DNA of 41,371 nucleotides. Origin: Lachnospiraceae bacterium. GTDB lineage: Bacteria; Bacillota; Clostridia; Lachnospirales; Lachnospiraceae. Made by a program: the position numbers and the translations under genes. The notes below the pieces were generated by a model that saw only the letters and a list, made by a program, of their open reading frames with translations, had not been told where the DNA came from and made no database searches. Of this stretch, positions 16,024 through 24,880 are shown piece by piece. The DNA lies in contig JAFUGT010000130.1 in the NCBI GenBank assembly GCA_017469275.1, forward strand, positions 1 through 41,371, read 5' to 3'. The first letter of the stretch is position 1. Every line of letters begins with the position of its first letter.

Positions 16024-16096
16024 TACTGATAGGACTTGTCCAGGCGGCAAGGAATATTAAGCAAATACTATATATTTAAGAGGAGGAACTATTCCT

Positions 16097-16393
16097 ATGA
16101 ACAAAGCAGAGTTAGTAGCAGCTATGGCTGAGAAGACTGAATTATCTAAGAAGGACGCTGAGAAGGCACTTAAGGCTTTCACAGATGTTGTAGCAGCAGA
16201 GTTAACAAAGGGTGAGAAGATCCAGTTAGTTGGTTTCGGTACATTCGAAGTTGTTGACAGACCGGCAAGAGAGGGAAGAAATCCTAAGACTGGCGCAACA
16301 ATGAAGATTCCTGCATCTAAGGCTCCTAAGTTCAAGGCTGGTAAGGCACTTAAGGATTCTGTTAACGCAGGTAAGGGTAAGAAAAAGAAATAA
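16097..16393 (+). CDS. hup: HU-family histone-like DNA-binding protein
   Basis: This 98-aa nucleoid protein compacts and bends DNA as a dimer. MNKAELVAAMAEKTELSKKD begins the helical dimerisation part, GFGTFEVVDRPAREGRNPKTG is the signature leading into the beta-arm with the intercalating proline (IPASKAPKFKAGKALK), and a lysine-rich tail GKGKKKK ends it. AGGAGGAA precedes ATG 16097. It has its own promoter and terminator inside the spoVT-ftsH block. Its codons are strongly biased (many GTT, GCA, AAG), fitting high expression. Confidence 0.96.
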   Translation: MNKAELVAAMAEKTELSKKDAEKALKAFTDVVAAELTKGEKIQLVGFGTFEVVDRPAREGRNPKTGATMKIPASKAPKFKAGKALKDSVNAGKGKKKK

Positions 16394-16424
16394 TTGATTT
16401 TATTATATTAATCTTACAAAACCG

Positions 16425-16457
16425 GAAGGCTGTTGCATTTGCGACAGCCTTCTTTTT
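16425..16457 (+). terminator. Rho-independent terminator of the HU gene
   Basis: GAAGGCTGT pairs with ACAGCCTTC around TGCATTTGCG and is followed by TTTTTC. It separates HU from rqcP, which starts 22 bp later, so the downstream genes need read-through or their own promoter. Confidence 0.85.
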
Positions 16458-16478
16458 CTGAAAATGAGAGGTAAAACA

Positions 16479-16718
16479 ATGAGATTAGATAAATATCTTA
16501 AGGTATCGCGCCTGATCAAACGCCGCACTGTGGCAAACGAGGCCTGTGATGCGGGGCGGGTGATGGTCAATGGAAAAGTTGCCAAGGCATCAGCCGATGT
16601 CAAAGTCGGTGACAGAATTGATATAGAATTCGGTAACAAGAATGTTTCTGTTGAAGTAACTCAGATAGCTGATTCCACCAGGAAGGAAGACGCGAAGGAA
16701 ATGTTCAAATATCTGTGA
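16479..16718 (+). CDS. rqcP: RqcP (YabO), S4-domain ribosome quality-control protein
   Basis: This 79-aa protein is essentially one S4 RNA-binding domain: MRLDKYLKVSRLIKRRTVAN matches the start of Bacillus RqcP closely, followed by ACDAGRVMVNGK, KASADVKVGD and a STRKEDAKEM tail. RqcP works with RqcH in C-terminal alanine tailing of stalled nascent chains on 50S subunits. ATG 16479 is chosen because GAGAGG lies 7 bases upstream; ATG 16464 would add five residues not seen in the family. Position between HU and yabP matches the Bacillus order. Confidence 0.93.
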   Translation: MRLDKYLKVSRLIKRRTVANEACDAGRVMVNGKVAKASADVKVGDRIDIEFGNKNVSVEVTQIADSTRKEDAKEMFKYL

Positions 16719-16860
16719 AATCCAGTCATGTTTATAACTGAGTATTCATACATTTATTATATAAAAAAGATTGTTGCGGGACACATCTATGCATATGCTG
16801 CCGGTATGCGTAGAACAGGCTGTTTCGCAATTGTCTGATGGAAATGTATGGAGGACATGG

Positions 16861-17148
16861 ATGGAAGAAGTTCGCAGTAATAGTAAATCCCATAGAATAA
16901 CCCTTAATAATCGCGGTGCAGGTGTAGTCACAGGTGTTAACGCTGTGATATCCTTTGACCCCAACGAGATTTTATTAGAGACTGAGCAGGGTATGCTCTT
17001 AATAAAAGGCAAGGACTTGAATGTCACAAAACTGACCTTAGAGAAAGGTGAGGTTGAGATTGACGGCAGGGTGGATTCTTTTACCTATTCAGATATTAAG
17101 CCGGGTATCAAAGATGAAAACTCCATATTCAACAGGCTGTTTAAGTAG
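16861..17148 (+). CDS. yabP: Sporulation protein YabP
   Basis: This 95-aa protein has the YabP pattern: SHRITLNNRGAGVVTGVNAV, SFDPNEILLETEQGMLLIKG, LNVTKLTLEKGEVEIDGRV and a C-terminal FNRLFK. YabP is made in the mother cell and is needed, with YabQ, for cortex formation in Bacillus. ATG 16861 is preferred because GGAGG (16850-16854) sits 6 bases upstream and gives the usual family length; the frame stays open to 16771 but those 30 residues do not fit the family. Confidence 0.92.
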   Translation: MEEVRSNSKSHRITLNNRGAGVVTGVNAVISFDPNEILLETEQGMLLIKGKDLNVTKLTLEKGEVEIDGRVDSFTYSDIKPGIKDENSIFNRLFK

Positions 17149-17156
17149 GTGAAACG

Positions 17157-17579
17157 GTGGCAGATTTAATATATGATGAAATGACTCTTTTTGGAATCTG
17201 TCTGCTTCTCGGAGCTTTTCTTGCCTTTTTATATGACCTTATAAGAATATTGCGCCTGTTGATACCCCACAAGGACGTAATAGTGGATATTGAGGATCTG
17301 GCATTCTGGATATTTACTGCCTGGATGGTATTTAAGACATTGGTGGTATATAACCGGGGAGCACTTCGGGCATATGCTTTTATAGGCATGTTTTTGGGCG
17401 TTGTAATATACGCATTTACTTTGTCAAAACTTTTGTTAAAGTTTTTTCGATTGATAACTCCTTATTGGAAAAAATGTTTTCGCATTATCATATCGCCTGT
17501 GACATATCTTATAGGCTTTATAAGAAAAATGTTGAAAAATATCGTGACAGAGGTTAAAATAGCGATTAAAGGAAGATAA
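17157..17579 (+). CDS. yabQ: Spore cortex biosynthesis protein YabQ
   Basis: This 140-aa integral membrane protein has about four hydrophobic segments (residues 8-32, 46-66, 70-92, 108-125), with the family's LGAFLAFLYDLIRILR near the start. It acts in the mother-cell outer forespore membrane for cortex synthesis. The start is GTG 17157, 8 bp after yabP; AGGTG lies just upstream, and the pair is surely co-transcribed. Confidence 0.9.
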   Translation: MADLIYDEMTLFGICLLLGAFLAFLYDLIRILRLLIPHKDVIVDIEDLAFWIFTAWMVFKTLVVYNRGALRAYAFIGMFLGVVIYAFTLSKLLLKFFRLITPYWKKCFRIIISPVTYLIGFIRKMLKNIVTEVKIAIKGR

Positions 17580-17602
17580 TGGAAATCAAGAGGTGAACCT
17601 GA

Positions 17603-17905
17603 TTGAGCAGAAATCGTAAGAAAAAGAAGAACAGAAGAAGAGAAGTACCGGTTATATTTGTCGGTGTGTTGATTGTATGTATTGTTATCGGAATCAGGTC
17701 GTTTTCTCTATACAAGGAGAGTAAAGAGCTTTCAAAGAGGCAGGAGGCGCTTGCCGCCAAAATCGAGAGTGAGGAAAAGAGAAAAGAAGATCTTGAAGAC
17801 CTGGAGAAATATATGCAGACCAAGAGATATATGGAGGAGGTTGCCAAGACCAAATTAGGGCTGGTATATCCGAATGAGATTCTTATACAGCCGGATAATA
17901 AATGA
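17603..17905 (+). CDS. divIC: Septum formation initiator DivIC/FtsB-family protein
   Basis: This 100-aa bitopic division protein has a basic cytoplasmic start (SRNRKKKKNRRRE), one membrane span (about 16-34), an extracellular coiled coil (about 38-75) and the conserved AKTKLGLVYPNEILI tail of the DivIC/FtsB family. It should form the FtsL-DivIB-DivIC complex that activates septal peptidoglycan synthesis. The start is TTG 17603 with GAGGTG upstream. The order yabQ-divIC-spoIIE is that of Bacillus. Confidence 0.92.
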   Translation: MSRNRKKKKNRRREVPVIFVGVLIVCIVIGIRSFSLYKESKELSKRQEALAAKIESEEKRKEDLEDLEKYMQTKRYMEEVAKTKLGLVYPNEILIQPDNK

Positions 17906-18002
17906 TATCGAATTTTGCGATTAATGGAAATATAATATGACATATTTATCCATATGTACATGCTATGGTAGCTTAGTGTAATTATGTAAGGAGGTATGTC
18001 AT
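17906..18002 (+). promoter_or_regulatory. Upstream region of spoIIE, possible Spo0A-dependent promoter
   Basis: In Bacillus spoIIE is driven by SigA with Spo0A. Here TATAAT (17931-17936) could be a -10 with no good -35. TATCGAA (17906-17912) differs at one base from the TGTCGAA core of a 0A box and lies 18 bp before it. This is suggestive only. TAAGGAGG just before ATG 18003 is a strong ribosome site. Confidence 0.35.
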
Positions 18003-20099
18003 ATGCGTTATAGAATTTATAAGATAGGGATACATGTCCTGGCGTTTATGGTGGCAAGATGTTCACTGCTCGGAATGTATCCTTTTGTTGTGCCCTTTTT
18101 TATGGCATCTTATCTGCAGGAGGAAAGCTCCCTGAGCATGTTTATTGCGTTGCTTTTTGGAGTGATGAGCAGATTTGAAGGACAGGAGGTGTTGAGGTAC
18201 GGGATTATTCTGGTTCTTCTTCTGGTGATACTTAACAGGACTAAGCGTGAAATAATATTTTCCGGAAGCGGTCAGATAGCTTTGGCGGCAGGAATGATAC
18301 TCTGGGGAGTATCCATGCCTTTTGAATACATTGTCACGGGTAAGGAAATAGCCATACTTTATACCCTTCTCGAAGGCGTTATAGCCGGTTGCATGACTAT
18401 TGTTTTTGAGCAGGGGTTTGCTGCAATGAAGGTGGGGACAAGCAGAATATTTGCTGATGACAGAAGATTTATAGGACTATTCTCGCTGATGGGAGCAGGG
18501 GTTTTCGGACTCCCTGATATTAGCGAACCCTTTTCATTAGTACTTATTGTGACAGGATATATGATCCTCTATTTTTCTTACCGGTTTGATGCGGGTATAG
18601 GAATTGCCATGGGAAGTCTTTGCGGTGTGGCCATGGCATTTACTTCAGGTAAAATATCATATCTTGTGGTTATGATCGCTGTGGCAGGACTGACAGTGAT
18701 ACTGAAGGAGGCAGGTAAGGCGGGAGCGCTGCTGGCCTTTGTTTCCGGAATGGTGCTTTTAGGTATCACCTATGAGAAAAGCTTACTTGGCACGAATATG
18801 TTGATAAGTATACTTATAGCGTCTGTCATATTTATGTTCACCCCGGAGTCCGGGTTGAAGCGGGTTGTGATAAAAGATGCAGAGGTCACAAAATCGTCCC
18901 AGGATATATTGGTGCAGGAGGCGACTAAGAGACAGATAGAGAATTTCGGACAGGCATTTATTGCCATGGAGAAAATGTTGTCTTTGCACGAGAATGAATG
19001 GGAGGACCATATACCGAGCGGTCTTTCCAATATGTATCTAAGCGGTGACGGCATTTCGCTTTTGAATGCTATGGAGTCAGAAAGCAGCAGACTTAACGAA
19101 ATGCGAAAGAATTTTATTAGGCAGTTAAGACAGGTGGGTGAGATTATTACGGGATTTCAGGGGGAGATATTAGAAGAGATTTATCCGGTGGATAATTTTG
19201 AGGCAAGAATTACGGATAAATGCAGAAGAAGAGGGGTTGGTGTATCCAAGGCGGTGTGTCTAAGAGATAAAGACGAAAGGCTTCAAGTGCTTATCCGGTG
19301 CAGGATTAACGGCAATCGTATAGTGTCGGGAAAAATGCTGGCGAGAAGTGTAGGGAGTGTTGTAAGACAACACATGTACTGTGTTGGCAGAAGTGAGGAT
19401 CTGGTGGGAACGGAGGACAGCATATTCACATTTTCCGAAGAGGGGAAATATTTTCTAACAACAGGATTAATGAGAAAAAATCGCATGGGAGAGGAAATGT
19501 GCGGTGATAATTTCTCGATTACAAAACTGGATAATGAAAAGGTGGTCTGCATGATTTCGGACGGAATGGGAAGTGGAGAAAATGCGTACACTAAGAGCAG
19601 GCAGATTGTAGATTTGCTGGAGCAGTTGTTGTCTGCCGGTTTTGGCAGAGAGCTTGCAGTGGAACTTATGAATTCATTTATAAGTTTTCTGACGGACGGA
19701 GGAGGAAGTTCGACACTCGATCTTACAGTGCTTAATCTTTATACGGGAGCGGCGGATTTCATCAAGCTCGGAGCTTCGACCACATTTATACGGCATGAGG
19801 ACAGTGTGGAGTGTATCCGTTCATCTTCTTTGCCTGTGGGTGTACTTGAAGATATTGAGTTTGACACTTGCGCAAGAAAGCTTTATGATGGTGATATTAT
19901 AGTCATGATAAGTGACGGTGTGCTGGATGGAATATCCGCACCCGATAAGGAGAATTATCTTGCGAATCTAATCGCAGATATAGATACTGAAAATGTACAG
20001 AAATTTGCCCAGCTCATTATGGAAGATGTTTCCGGTATGCAAAATGGGAACCTTTCCGATGACAGCACAGTGATGGTGGTCGGAGTGTGGGAACGGTGA
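18003..20099 (+). CDS. spoIIE: Stage II sporulation protein E, membrane PP2C phosphatase
   Basis: This 698-aa protein has a polytopic N-terminal region (to about 277, some ten hydrophobic segments), a central domain (about 280-500) and a C-terminal PP2C phosphatase domain (about 500-698). Metal-binding aspartates are in MISDGMGSG (about 516-524) and MISDGVLDG (about 635-643), with SDDSTVMVVG at the end. SpoIIE dephosphorylates SpoIIAA to release sigma-F in the forespore and associates with FtsZ at the polar septum. It is shorter than the Bacillus protein (about 827 aa), as is usual in Clostridia. Confidence 0.95.
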   Translation: MRYRIYKIGIHVLAFMVARCSLLGMYPFVVPFFMASYLQEESSLSMFIALLFGVMSRFEGQEVLRYGIILVLLLVILNRTKREIIFSGSGQIALAAGMILWGVSMPFEYIVTGKEIAILYTLLEGVIAGCMTIVFEQGFAAMKVGTSRIFADDRRFIGLFSLMGAGVFGLPDISEPFSLVLIVTGYMILYFSYRFDAGIGIAMGSLCGVAMAFTSGKISYLVVMIAVAGLTVILKEAGKAGALLAFVSGMVLLGITYEKSLLGTNMLISILIASVIFMFTPESGLKRVVIKDAEVTKSSQDILVQEATKRQIENFGQAFIAMEKMLSLHENEWEDHIPSGLSNMYLSGDGISLLNAMESESSRLNEMRKNFIRQLRQVGEIITGFQGEILEEIYPVDNFEARITDKCRRRGVGVSKAVCLRDKDERLQVLIRCRINGNRIVSGKMLARSVGSVVRQHMYCVGRSEDLVGTEDSIFTFSEEGKYFLTTGLMRKNRMGEEMCGDNFSITKLDNEKVVCMISDGMGSGENAYTKSRQIVDLLEQLLSAGFGRELAVELMNSFISFLTDGGGSSTLDLTVLNLYTGAADFIKLGASTTFIRHEDSVECIRSSSLPVGVLEDIEFDTCARKLYDGDIIVMISDGVLDGISAPDKENYLANLIADIDTENVQKFAQLIMEDVSGMQNGNLSDDSTVMVVGVWER

Positions 20100-20114
20100 G
20101 ATAAAGGAAGAAAA

Positions 20115-21728
20115 ATGATAGATAAAGTCAAAAGATATATAGCTCTAAATAAAATGCTGACAGTAAATGATAAAGTGGTTTTAGGTGTTTCGGGGGGTGC
20201 GGATTCCACTGCGCTTTTGGAGATACTTTTTCGCTTGTCGAAAGAATATAATTTGTCTCTTTATGTTGTCCATATCAATCATGGCATAAGGGAAGAAGCA
20301 GGGGAGGATGCGCAGTATGTGGAAAGCCTGTGCAGAGAAAGAAATATTCCCTTTTACCTTTTTGAGGAAGATATTCCGTTACTGGCAACGACATATCATT
20401 TGTCGGAGGAAGAGGCGGGGCGCCAATACAGATATGAGTGCTTTGCGAAAGTAATGAAAGACATCGGTGCTACAAAACTTGCAGTGGCGCATCATCTTGA
20501 CGATCAGGCGGAAACGGTATTGTTTCATTTGGCCAGAGGTACGGATATATCAGGAATGGCAGGAATGAGACCGGTATCTTTGTTGACGGTTAGTGATATT
20601 GCTCCTAAAGAGAAGGAGACCGGAGTGGTAGACGGCGAAGGGACACATGACTTTATCAACTCCAATGCTAAGATTATACGCCCCCTGCTGGATGTCAGAA
20701 GATGCGAAATCGAAAAATTTCTAAAGGACAATAATATAATCTGGCAGGAAGATGTGACTAATAAGGATGACAATTATGCTAGAAACCGGATACGTAATCG
20801 CGTTATGGCAGAACTGTCCGAGGTAAATGAGGGGGCGGCGGTTCATATTGCCGAATTTGCAGGACTATCCGCTAAGTATGATGAATATATTAAAAAGCAG
20901 GCGTTGTTATATATTGAACGCGAAGTTGATTTTTTTGGCGCAAAAAATGACCGTTATGACATAAGTGATGTATGGCAAAAGGAGGATTTTTTTCCGGGTG
21001 GCGACAGGATAAGACTTAAGGACGGTATTTGTAGAATCAGGATTAAGCGGAATCATTTACTCAAAGAAGACGGGATCATAATATCAAGAGTCCTGTATGA
21101 GTTGCTTACCATGATTGCGGGGGCAAAAAAGGATGTGGGCAGAGAACATGTCAACGTGTTGTGCGATATGCTTGAAAAACAAAGCGGCAAAGAGGCTGCT
21201 CTTCCCTATGGAGTATCGGCTTTTCTGTCTTATGAATGGCTGATTATGGAGAAAATAAATGCTTCACCAAAAGCTGGTATTGTGCAGGAAACATTAAGGT
21301 GCAAAGTAGTGATGGCTGATATTGAGGCTGACGGAACCTGCGAGATTAATATTTCCGGGGATGAGTCTGGTGGGTCGAGAGTTATATTATCTGTTGTGAA
21401 TAAAGAAGATGATAAAAAATCCATAATAGATGACGAGGAAATTTTACAAAAAAACTATACGAAATACTTTGATTGTGATACAATAGGGGATACGTTATAT
21501 ATTCGGTACCCGGAACAGGGTGATTATCTTTTGTGTGATAATGAGGGACACAGCAAGAAGCTTTCTAAGTTATTTAAAGATATGAAGATACCGAAGGATA
21601 AACGAATGTGTCAGCCTGTGTTGGCAGCGGGAAAGGAGATATTATGGGTGCTTGGTGAGAGAAGATGCGAAGCCCATAAGGTGACCGTGGATACAAGGCG
21701 GATATTGAAGGTTGAATATATCATTTAA
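20115..21728 (+). CDS. tilS: tRNA(Ile)-lysidine synthase
   Basis: This 537-aa ATP-dependent ligase attaches lysine to C34 of tRNA-Ile(CAU). The PP-loop SGGADS is at 26-31; HINHGIREEAGEDAQYVE and AVAHHLDDQAETVLFHLARGT follow. The C-terminal TilS domain (about 440-535) has KKLSKLFKDMKIPKDKR and LWVLGERRCEAHKV. GGAAG precedes ATG 20115, 15 bp after spoIIE. The tilS-hpt-ftsH order is conserved in Firmicutes. Confidence 0.95.
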   Translation: MIDKVKRYIALNKMLTVNDKVVLGVSGGADSTALLEILFRLSKEYNLSLYVVHINHGIREEAGEDAQYVESLCRERNIPFYLFEEDIPLLATTYHLSEEEAGRQYRYECFAKVMKDIGATKLAVAHHLDDQAETVLFHLARGTDISGMAGMRPVSLLTVSDIAPKEKETGVVDGEGTHDFINSNAKIIRPLLDVRRCEIEKFLKDNNIIWQEDVTNKDDNYARNRIRNRVMAELSEVNEGAAVHIAEFAGLSAKYDEYIKKQALLYIEREVDFFGAKNDRYDISDVWQKEDFFPGGDRIRLKDGICRIRIKRNHLLKEDGIIISRVLYELLTMIAGAKKDVGREHVNVLCDMLEKQSGKEAALPYGVSAFLSYEWLIMEKINASPKAGIVQETLRCKVVMADIEADGTCEINISGDESGGSRVILSVVNKEDDKKSIIDDEEILQKNYTKYFDCDTIGDTLYIRYPEQGDYLLCDNEGHSKKLSKLFKDMKIPKDKRMCQPVLAAGKEILWVLGERRCEAHKVTVDTRRILKVEYII

Positions 21729-21750
21729 TAAGACACAAAGGAGATAAGTT

Positions 21751-22275
21751 ATGGACTATCATATTGATGAACTTATATCAGAGGAGAAGGTTAATAAAAG
21801 GATTGCTGAGCTTGCGGCACAGCTTGACAGGGATTACGCTGGCAAAGAATTGCATCTTATCGTAATTCTTAAGGGAAGCGTGTTCTTTGCCTGTGAGCTT
21901 GCCAAGAGACTTACCATTCCGGTTACAATGGATTTTATGGCTGTATCATCTTATGGAGATGGAATGGTTTCGGCCGGAGAAATCACAGTTAAGAAGGAAC
22001 TGGATGAAGATATATATGACAAAGAAGTTCTTATAGTTGAAGATATTTTAGATTCGGGAGTTACATTATATAATCTCAAGATACTTTTATCAGCGAGAGC
22101 TCCTAAGAGTCTTAAGATTATAACTCTTCTGGACAAAAAGGATAACCATGAAGCAGATGTCAAAGCTGATTACTGTGGCTTTGATATCCCTAATCAATTC
22201 GTGGTTGGATATGGATTGGATTATGCACAGCGTCACAGAAACCTTCCCTATGTGGGGGTTGTTGTTGCTGATTGA
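21751..22275 (+). CDS. hpt: Hypoxanthine phosphoribosyltransferase
   Basis: This 174-aa purine-salvage enzyme converts hypoxanthine and guanine with PRPP to IMP and GMP. The PRPP loop VLIVEDILDSGVTL covers 93-106; LKGSVFFACEL (40-50) and VVGYGLDYAQRHRNLPYVG near the C-terminus complete the family signature. AAAGGAG precedes ATG 21751. In Bacillus Hpt interacts with FtsH, and the two are neighbours here too. Confidence 0.95.
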   Translation: MDYHIDELISEEKVNKRIAELAAQLDRDYAGKELHLIVILKGSVFFACELAKRLTIPVTMDFMAVSSYGDGMVSAGEITVKKELDEDIYDKEVLIVEDILDSGVTLYNLKILLSARAPKSLKIITLLDKKDNHEADVKADYCGFDIPNQFVVGYGLDYAQRHRNLPYVGVVVAD

Positions 22276-22314
22276 TAATAACTATAAATATGTAATGCGA
22301 GGAGACGTAAGTAA

Positions 22315-24150
22315 ATGAATAAGAATATGAGAAGGAGTATCATCTCCTACTTACTGTTGTTTTTGATCATATTCGGTATTCTGACACTTATTCAGAATAA
22401 TAACCAGAATGTTGATTTGAGCTACACCGAAACTTCCTTTGCGGAAGATATGAAAGAAGGTAAGATTAAGGAGGTATACGTTCAGCAGAATGCCGAGGTT
22501 CCCACAGGTACAGTTGAGATTACCAAGAAGGATCGTTCAAATGTGAGATTTTATGTGACAGATGTTAACGATTTTCAGGAGCTTTTCGATACTCTTGTCA
22601 AAGATGAGAATTTAAATGTCAGCTTTGAGATGAGTGATGTGGTCAGACCAAGCCTTGTAGAGAGAATATTGCCGTATCTGTTAGGTGCGATTGCCATAAT
22701 AATAATTGTTATGATGTCCGCTGGTATGCAGGGTGCCGGTGGTGGCGGCGGTTCTATGATGAACTTCGGAAGAAGCCGTGCACAGATGACATCAGAAGAA
22801 GATAATCAGATGAATTTTGATGATGTGGCAGGTCTGAAGGAAGAGAAGGAGGATCTTGAAGAGGTTGTTGACTTCTTGAGAAATCCTTCAAAATATGTTG
22901 AACTGGGTGCCAGAATCCCCAAAGGAATACTTTTGGTAGGTCCTCCGGGAACAGGTAAAACACTTCTGGCCAAGGCGGTTGCAGGTGAGGCAAAAGTCCC
23001 CTTCTTCTCTATTTCAGGTTCTGATTTCGTTGAGATGTTTGTGGGTGTAGGTGCATCACGTGTCAGAGACCTTTTTGCGGAGGCAAAGAAGAATTCACCA
23101 TGTATTGTTTTCATAGATGAGATTGATGCGGTTGCAAGACGAAGAGGCTCCGGCCTTGGCGGCGGACACGACGAGAGAGAACAGACGCTTAACCAGATGC
23201 TGGTGGAGATGGATGGCTTTACTGTCAATGAGGGAATTATAGTGATGGCTGCGACGAACCGTGTTGATATTCTCGATCCCGCAATTCTCCGTCCCGGACG
23301 TTTTGACAGAAAGATTGCAGTTACCAGACCTGATGTACAGGGAAGAGAAGATATATTAAAGGTTCATACCAGAAACAAGAAACTGGCCGATGATGTGGAT
23401 CTTCATGAGATAGCAAGAACTACGGCTGGATTTGCCGGCGCGGATCTCGAGAATCTTATGAATGAGTCGGCGATAAATGCGGCAAAGAACAGCAGACAAT
23501 TTATAATCAAATCAGATATAGATAAAGCATTTATCAAAGTCGGAATAGGTACTGAGAGAAAGTCTCGTCTTGTCCCTGAAAAAGAGAGAAAGATTACTGC
23601 TTATCATGAGTCGGGACATGCGATTTTATTCCATTTACTTGAAGGGGTAGGTCCGGTGTATGCGGTATCCATCATTCCGACCGGTGAGGGCGCTGCCGGT
23701 TATACGATGCCGCTTCCTGAGAATGATAATGTGTTTAATACCAAAGGTAAGATACTCCAGGATATAAAGGTAAGTCTTGGAGGACGTATAGCGGAAGAGA
23801 TGATAATGGATGATATAACAACCGGTGCGTCGCAGGATATTAAGCAGGCTACTGCCGCTGCCAGAGCAATGGTAGTCAAGTATGGTATGTCTGAAGAATT
23901 AGGTCTTATCAATTACGAGACAGACAACGAGGAAGAGACCTTTGTGGGACGTGATATCGGTCATCAGAGAATGTTGGGCGAGGCAACCGCAGCGGCAATT
24001 GATAAAGAGGTTAAGCGCATTATTGATGAGTGCTATGTGGAAGCAAGACGTATTCTCGAGGAAAATATAGATGTTCTTCACAAATGTGCAGAGCGTCTTC
24101 TTGAGAAAGAAAGAATTGACAGAGAAGAGTTTGAATCTCTGTTTGTATAA
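22315..24150 (+). CDS. ftsH: ATP-dependent zinc metalloprotease FtsH, first copy
   Basis: This 611-aa membrane AAA+ protease has a span near residues 10-28, an extracytoplasmic domain, and a second span near 116-136 followed by a glycine-rich linker ([15 protein letters not shown]). Walker A GPPGTGKT begins at 209; the Walker B and second-region-of-homology motifs ([20 protein letters not shown]) follow. The zinc motif HESGH begins at 431. It degrades unassembled and regulatory membrane proteins. GAGGAGA precedes ATG 22315. This is the syntenic copy, downstream of hpt; a divergent paralogue lies at 38940. Confidence 0.96.
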   Translation: MNKNMRRSIISYLLLFLIIFGILTLIQNNNQNVDLSYTETSFAEDMKEGKIKEVYVQQNAEVPTGTVEITKKDRSNVRFYVTDVNDFQELFDTLVKDENLNVSFEMSDVVRPSLVERILPYLLGAIAIIIIVMMSAGMQGAGGGGGSMMNFGRSRAQMTSEEDNQMNFDDVAGLKEEKEDLEEVVDFLRNPSKYVELGARIPKGILLVGPPGTGKTLLAKAVAGEAKVPFFSISGSDFVEMFVGVGASRVRDLFAEAKKNSPCIVFIDEIDAVARRRGSGLGGGHDEREQTLNQMLVEMDGFTVNEGIIVMAATNRVDILDPAILRPGRFDRKIAVTRPDVQGREDILKVHTRNKKLADDVDLHEIARTTAGFAGADLENLMNESAINAAKNSRQFIIKSDIDKAFIKVGIGTERKSRLVPEKERKITAYHESGHAILFHLLEGVGPVYAVSIIPTGEGAAGYTMPLPENDNVFNTKGKILQDIKVSLGGRIAEEMIMDDITTGASQDIKQATAAARAMVVKYGMSEELGLINYETDNEEETFVGRDIGHQRMLGEATAAAIDKEVKRIIDECYVEARRILEENIDVLHKCAERLLEKERIDREEFESLFV

Positions 24151-24164
24151 TGAAAATATGCACA

Positions 24165-24201
24165 TGTGAAGACAATTTATAACATTTTAATTGTCTTCAC
24201 A
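24165..24201. repeat. Perfect 13-bp inverted repeat after ftsH
   Basis: TGTGAAGACAATT (24165-24177) and AATTGTCTTCACA (24189-24201) are perfectly complementary around an 11-base AT loop, 14 bp after the ftsH stop. There is no T run on either side, so it is a poor intrinsic terminator. It could be a protein-binding dyad or an mRNA 3'-end-stabilising hairpin. Confidence 0.7.
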
Positions 24202-24470
24202 CAGTAAGCGATAGGTGTTTCAGATATAGGGTGTTGTGAAATAAATATGGCATAATGGTGATGTTTAGTGCAATTTAGACAAAAAAGGGGTTGTCTTTGG
24301 AAATGTGTAGCAAACTGATTATACTTTTTGCACAAAAGATGTTCAAAAAAAAATAATTGTTTGTGAACACTTTCGGAGAAAAATACATATAATAATACTT
24401 GTAACCCCCCCAATACATTATATAGTTTTTTTGCTACACCCCATAAGTAACAAAAAAATACCTTCTCCAG
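24202..24470. other. Non-coding AT-rich spacer
   Basis: No credible gene on either strand. Small structures are present: AGACAA/TTGTCT around AAAAGGGG near 24276, TGTTCA/TGAACA near 24338-24367, and a C7 run near 24404. I cannot assign a function. Confidence 0.4.
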
Positions 24471-24504
24471 AAAAGGGCAGTCGATCGGAATGACTGTCCT
24501 TTTT
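24471..24504 (+). terminator. Intrinsic terminator
   Basis: AAAAGGGCAGTC pairs with GACTGTCCTTTT (one G-U) around a 9-base loop, followed by a T run. It lies 320 bp from ftsH, so it may terminate an unrecognised RNA or read-through from ftsH. Confidence 0.8.
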
Positions 24505-24535
24505 GCGTGCTAGCTACGAGCTACGCACCAAGAAC

Positions 24536-24580
24536 AAAGGCAGTATTGCAAGCTGGCTTGCAAGATACTGCCTTTTTCTT
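24536..24580 (+). terminator. Second intrinsic terminator
   Basis: AAAGGCAGTAT-TGCAAG pairs with CTTGCA-AGATACTGCCTTT around CTGG, with a 2-base bulge, and continues into TTTTTCTT. It directly precedes the 73-bp tandem repeats. Confidence 0.8.
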
Positions 24581-24815
24581 GGTATGTGGCGACCGCCACG
24601 ACCGAGTGACGAAGTCGCGAGGTGCGAGTGGCTCGTAGCGAGAAGTATATCTTATTATATGGCGCCAGCCATGACCGAGTGACGAAGTCACGAGGTGCGA
24701 GTGGCTCGTAGCGAAAAGTATATCTTGGTATATGGCGACAGCCACGACCGAGTGACGAAGTCACGAGGTGCGAGTGGCTCGTCGCGAGGTGCGAGTGGCT
24801 TGTAGCAATTATAAC
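24581..24815. repeat. 73-bp tandem repeat, three copies, with a 21-bp secondary duplication
   Basis: The copies start at 24581, 24654 and 24727, an exact 73-bp period. Each carries GGCGNCNGCCA, CGAGTGACGAAGTC, CGAGGTGCGAGTGGCTCGT and, in copies 1 and 2, AAGTATATCTT. GTGAC-GAA-GTCAC and GCCAC...GTGGC pair within a unit, so each can form a hairpin. At the end of copy 3, 24760-24780 is duplicated at 24781-24801 with three substitutions. GC content is far above the surroundings. No coding function is supported. Confidence 0.85.
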
Positions 24816-24844
24816 TTGCTTATTCTTTTCGAATACGATACAAT
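24816..24844 (+). promoter_or_regulatory. SigA promoter of the GH13 gene
   Basis: TTGCTT (24816-24821), 17 bp, TACAAT (24839-24844) immediately follow the repeat array. GGGAGG lies before ATG 24881. Confidence 0.65.
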
Positions 24845-24880
24845 ATTATGAGTATCATTCCCGGGAGGTAACAATTCATA

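Noticed and set aside
24510-24764. Minus-strand frames with repeated RDFVTRSW-type peptides
   Set aside because: The peptide repeats merely translate the 73-bp DNA repeat and have no start signals.
24581-24815. CRISPR-like array
   Set aside because: The whole 73-bp unit is repeated without unique spacers and there are no cas genes, so this is a plain tandem repeat.
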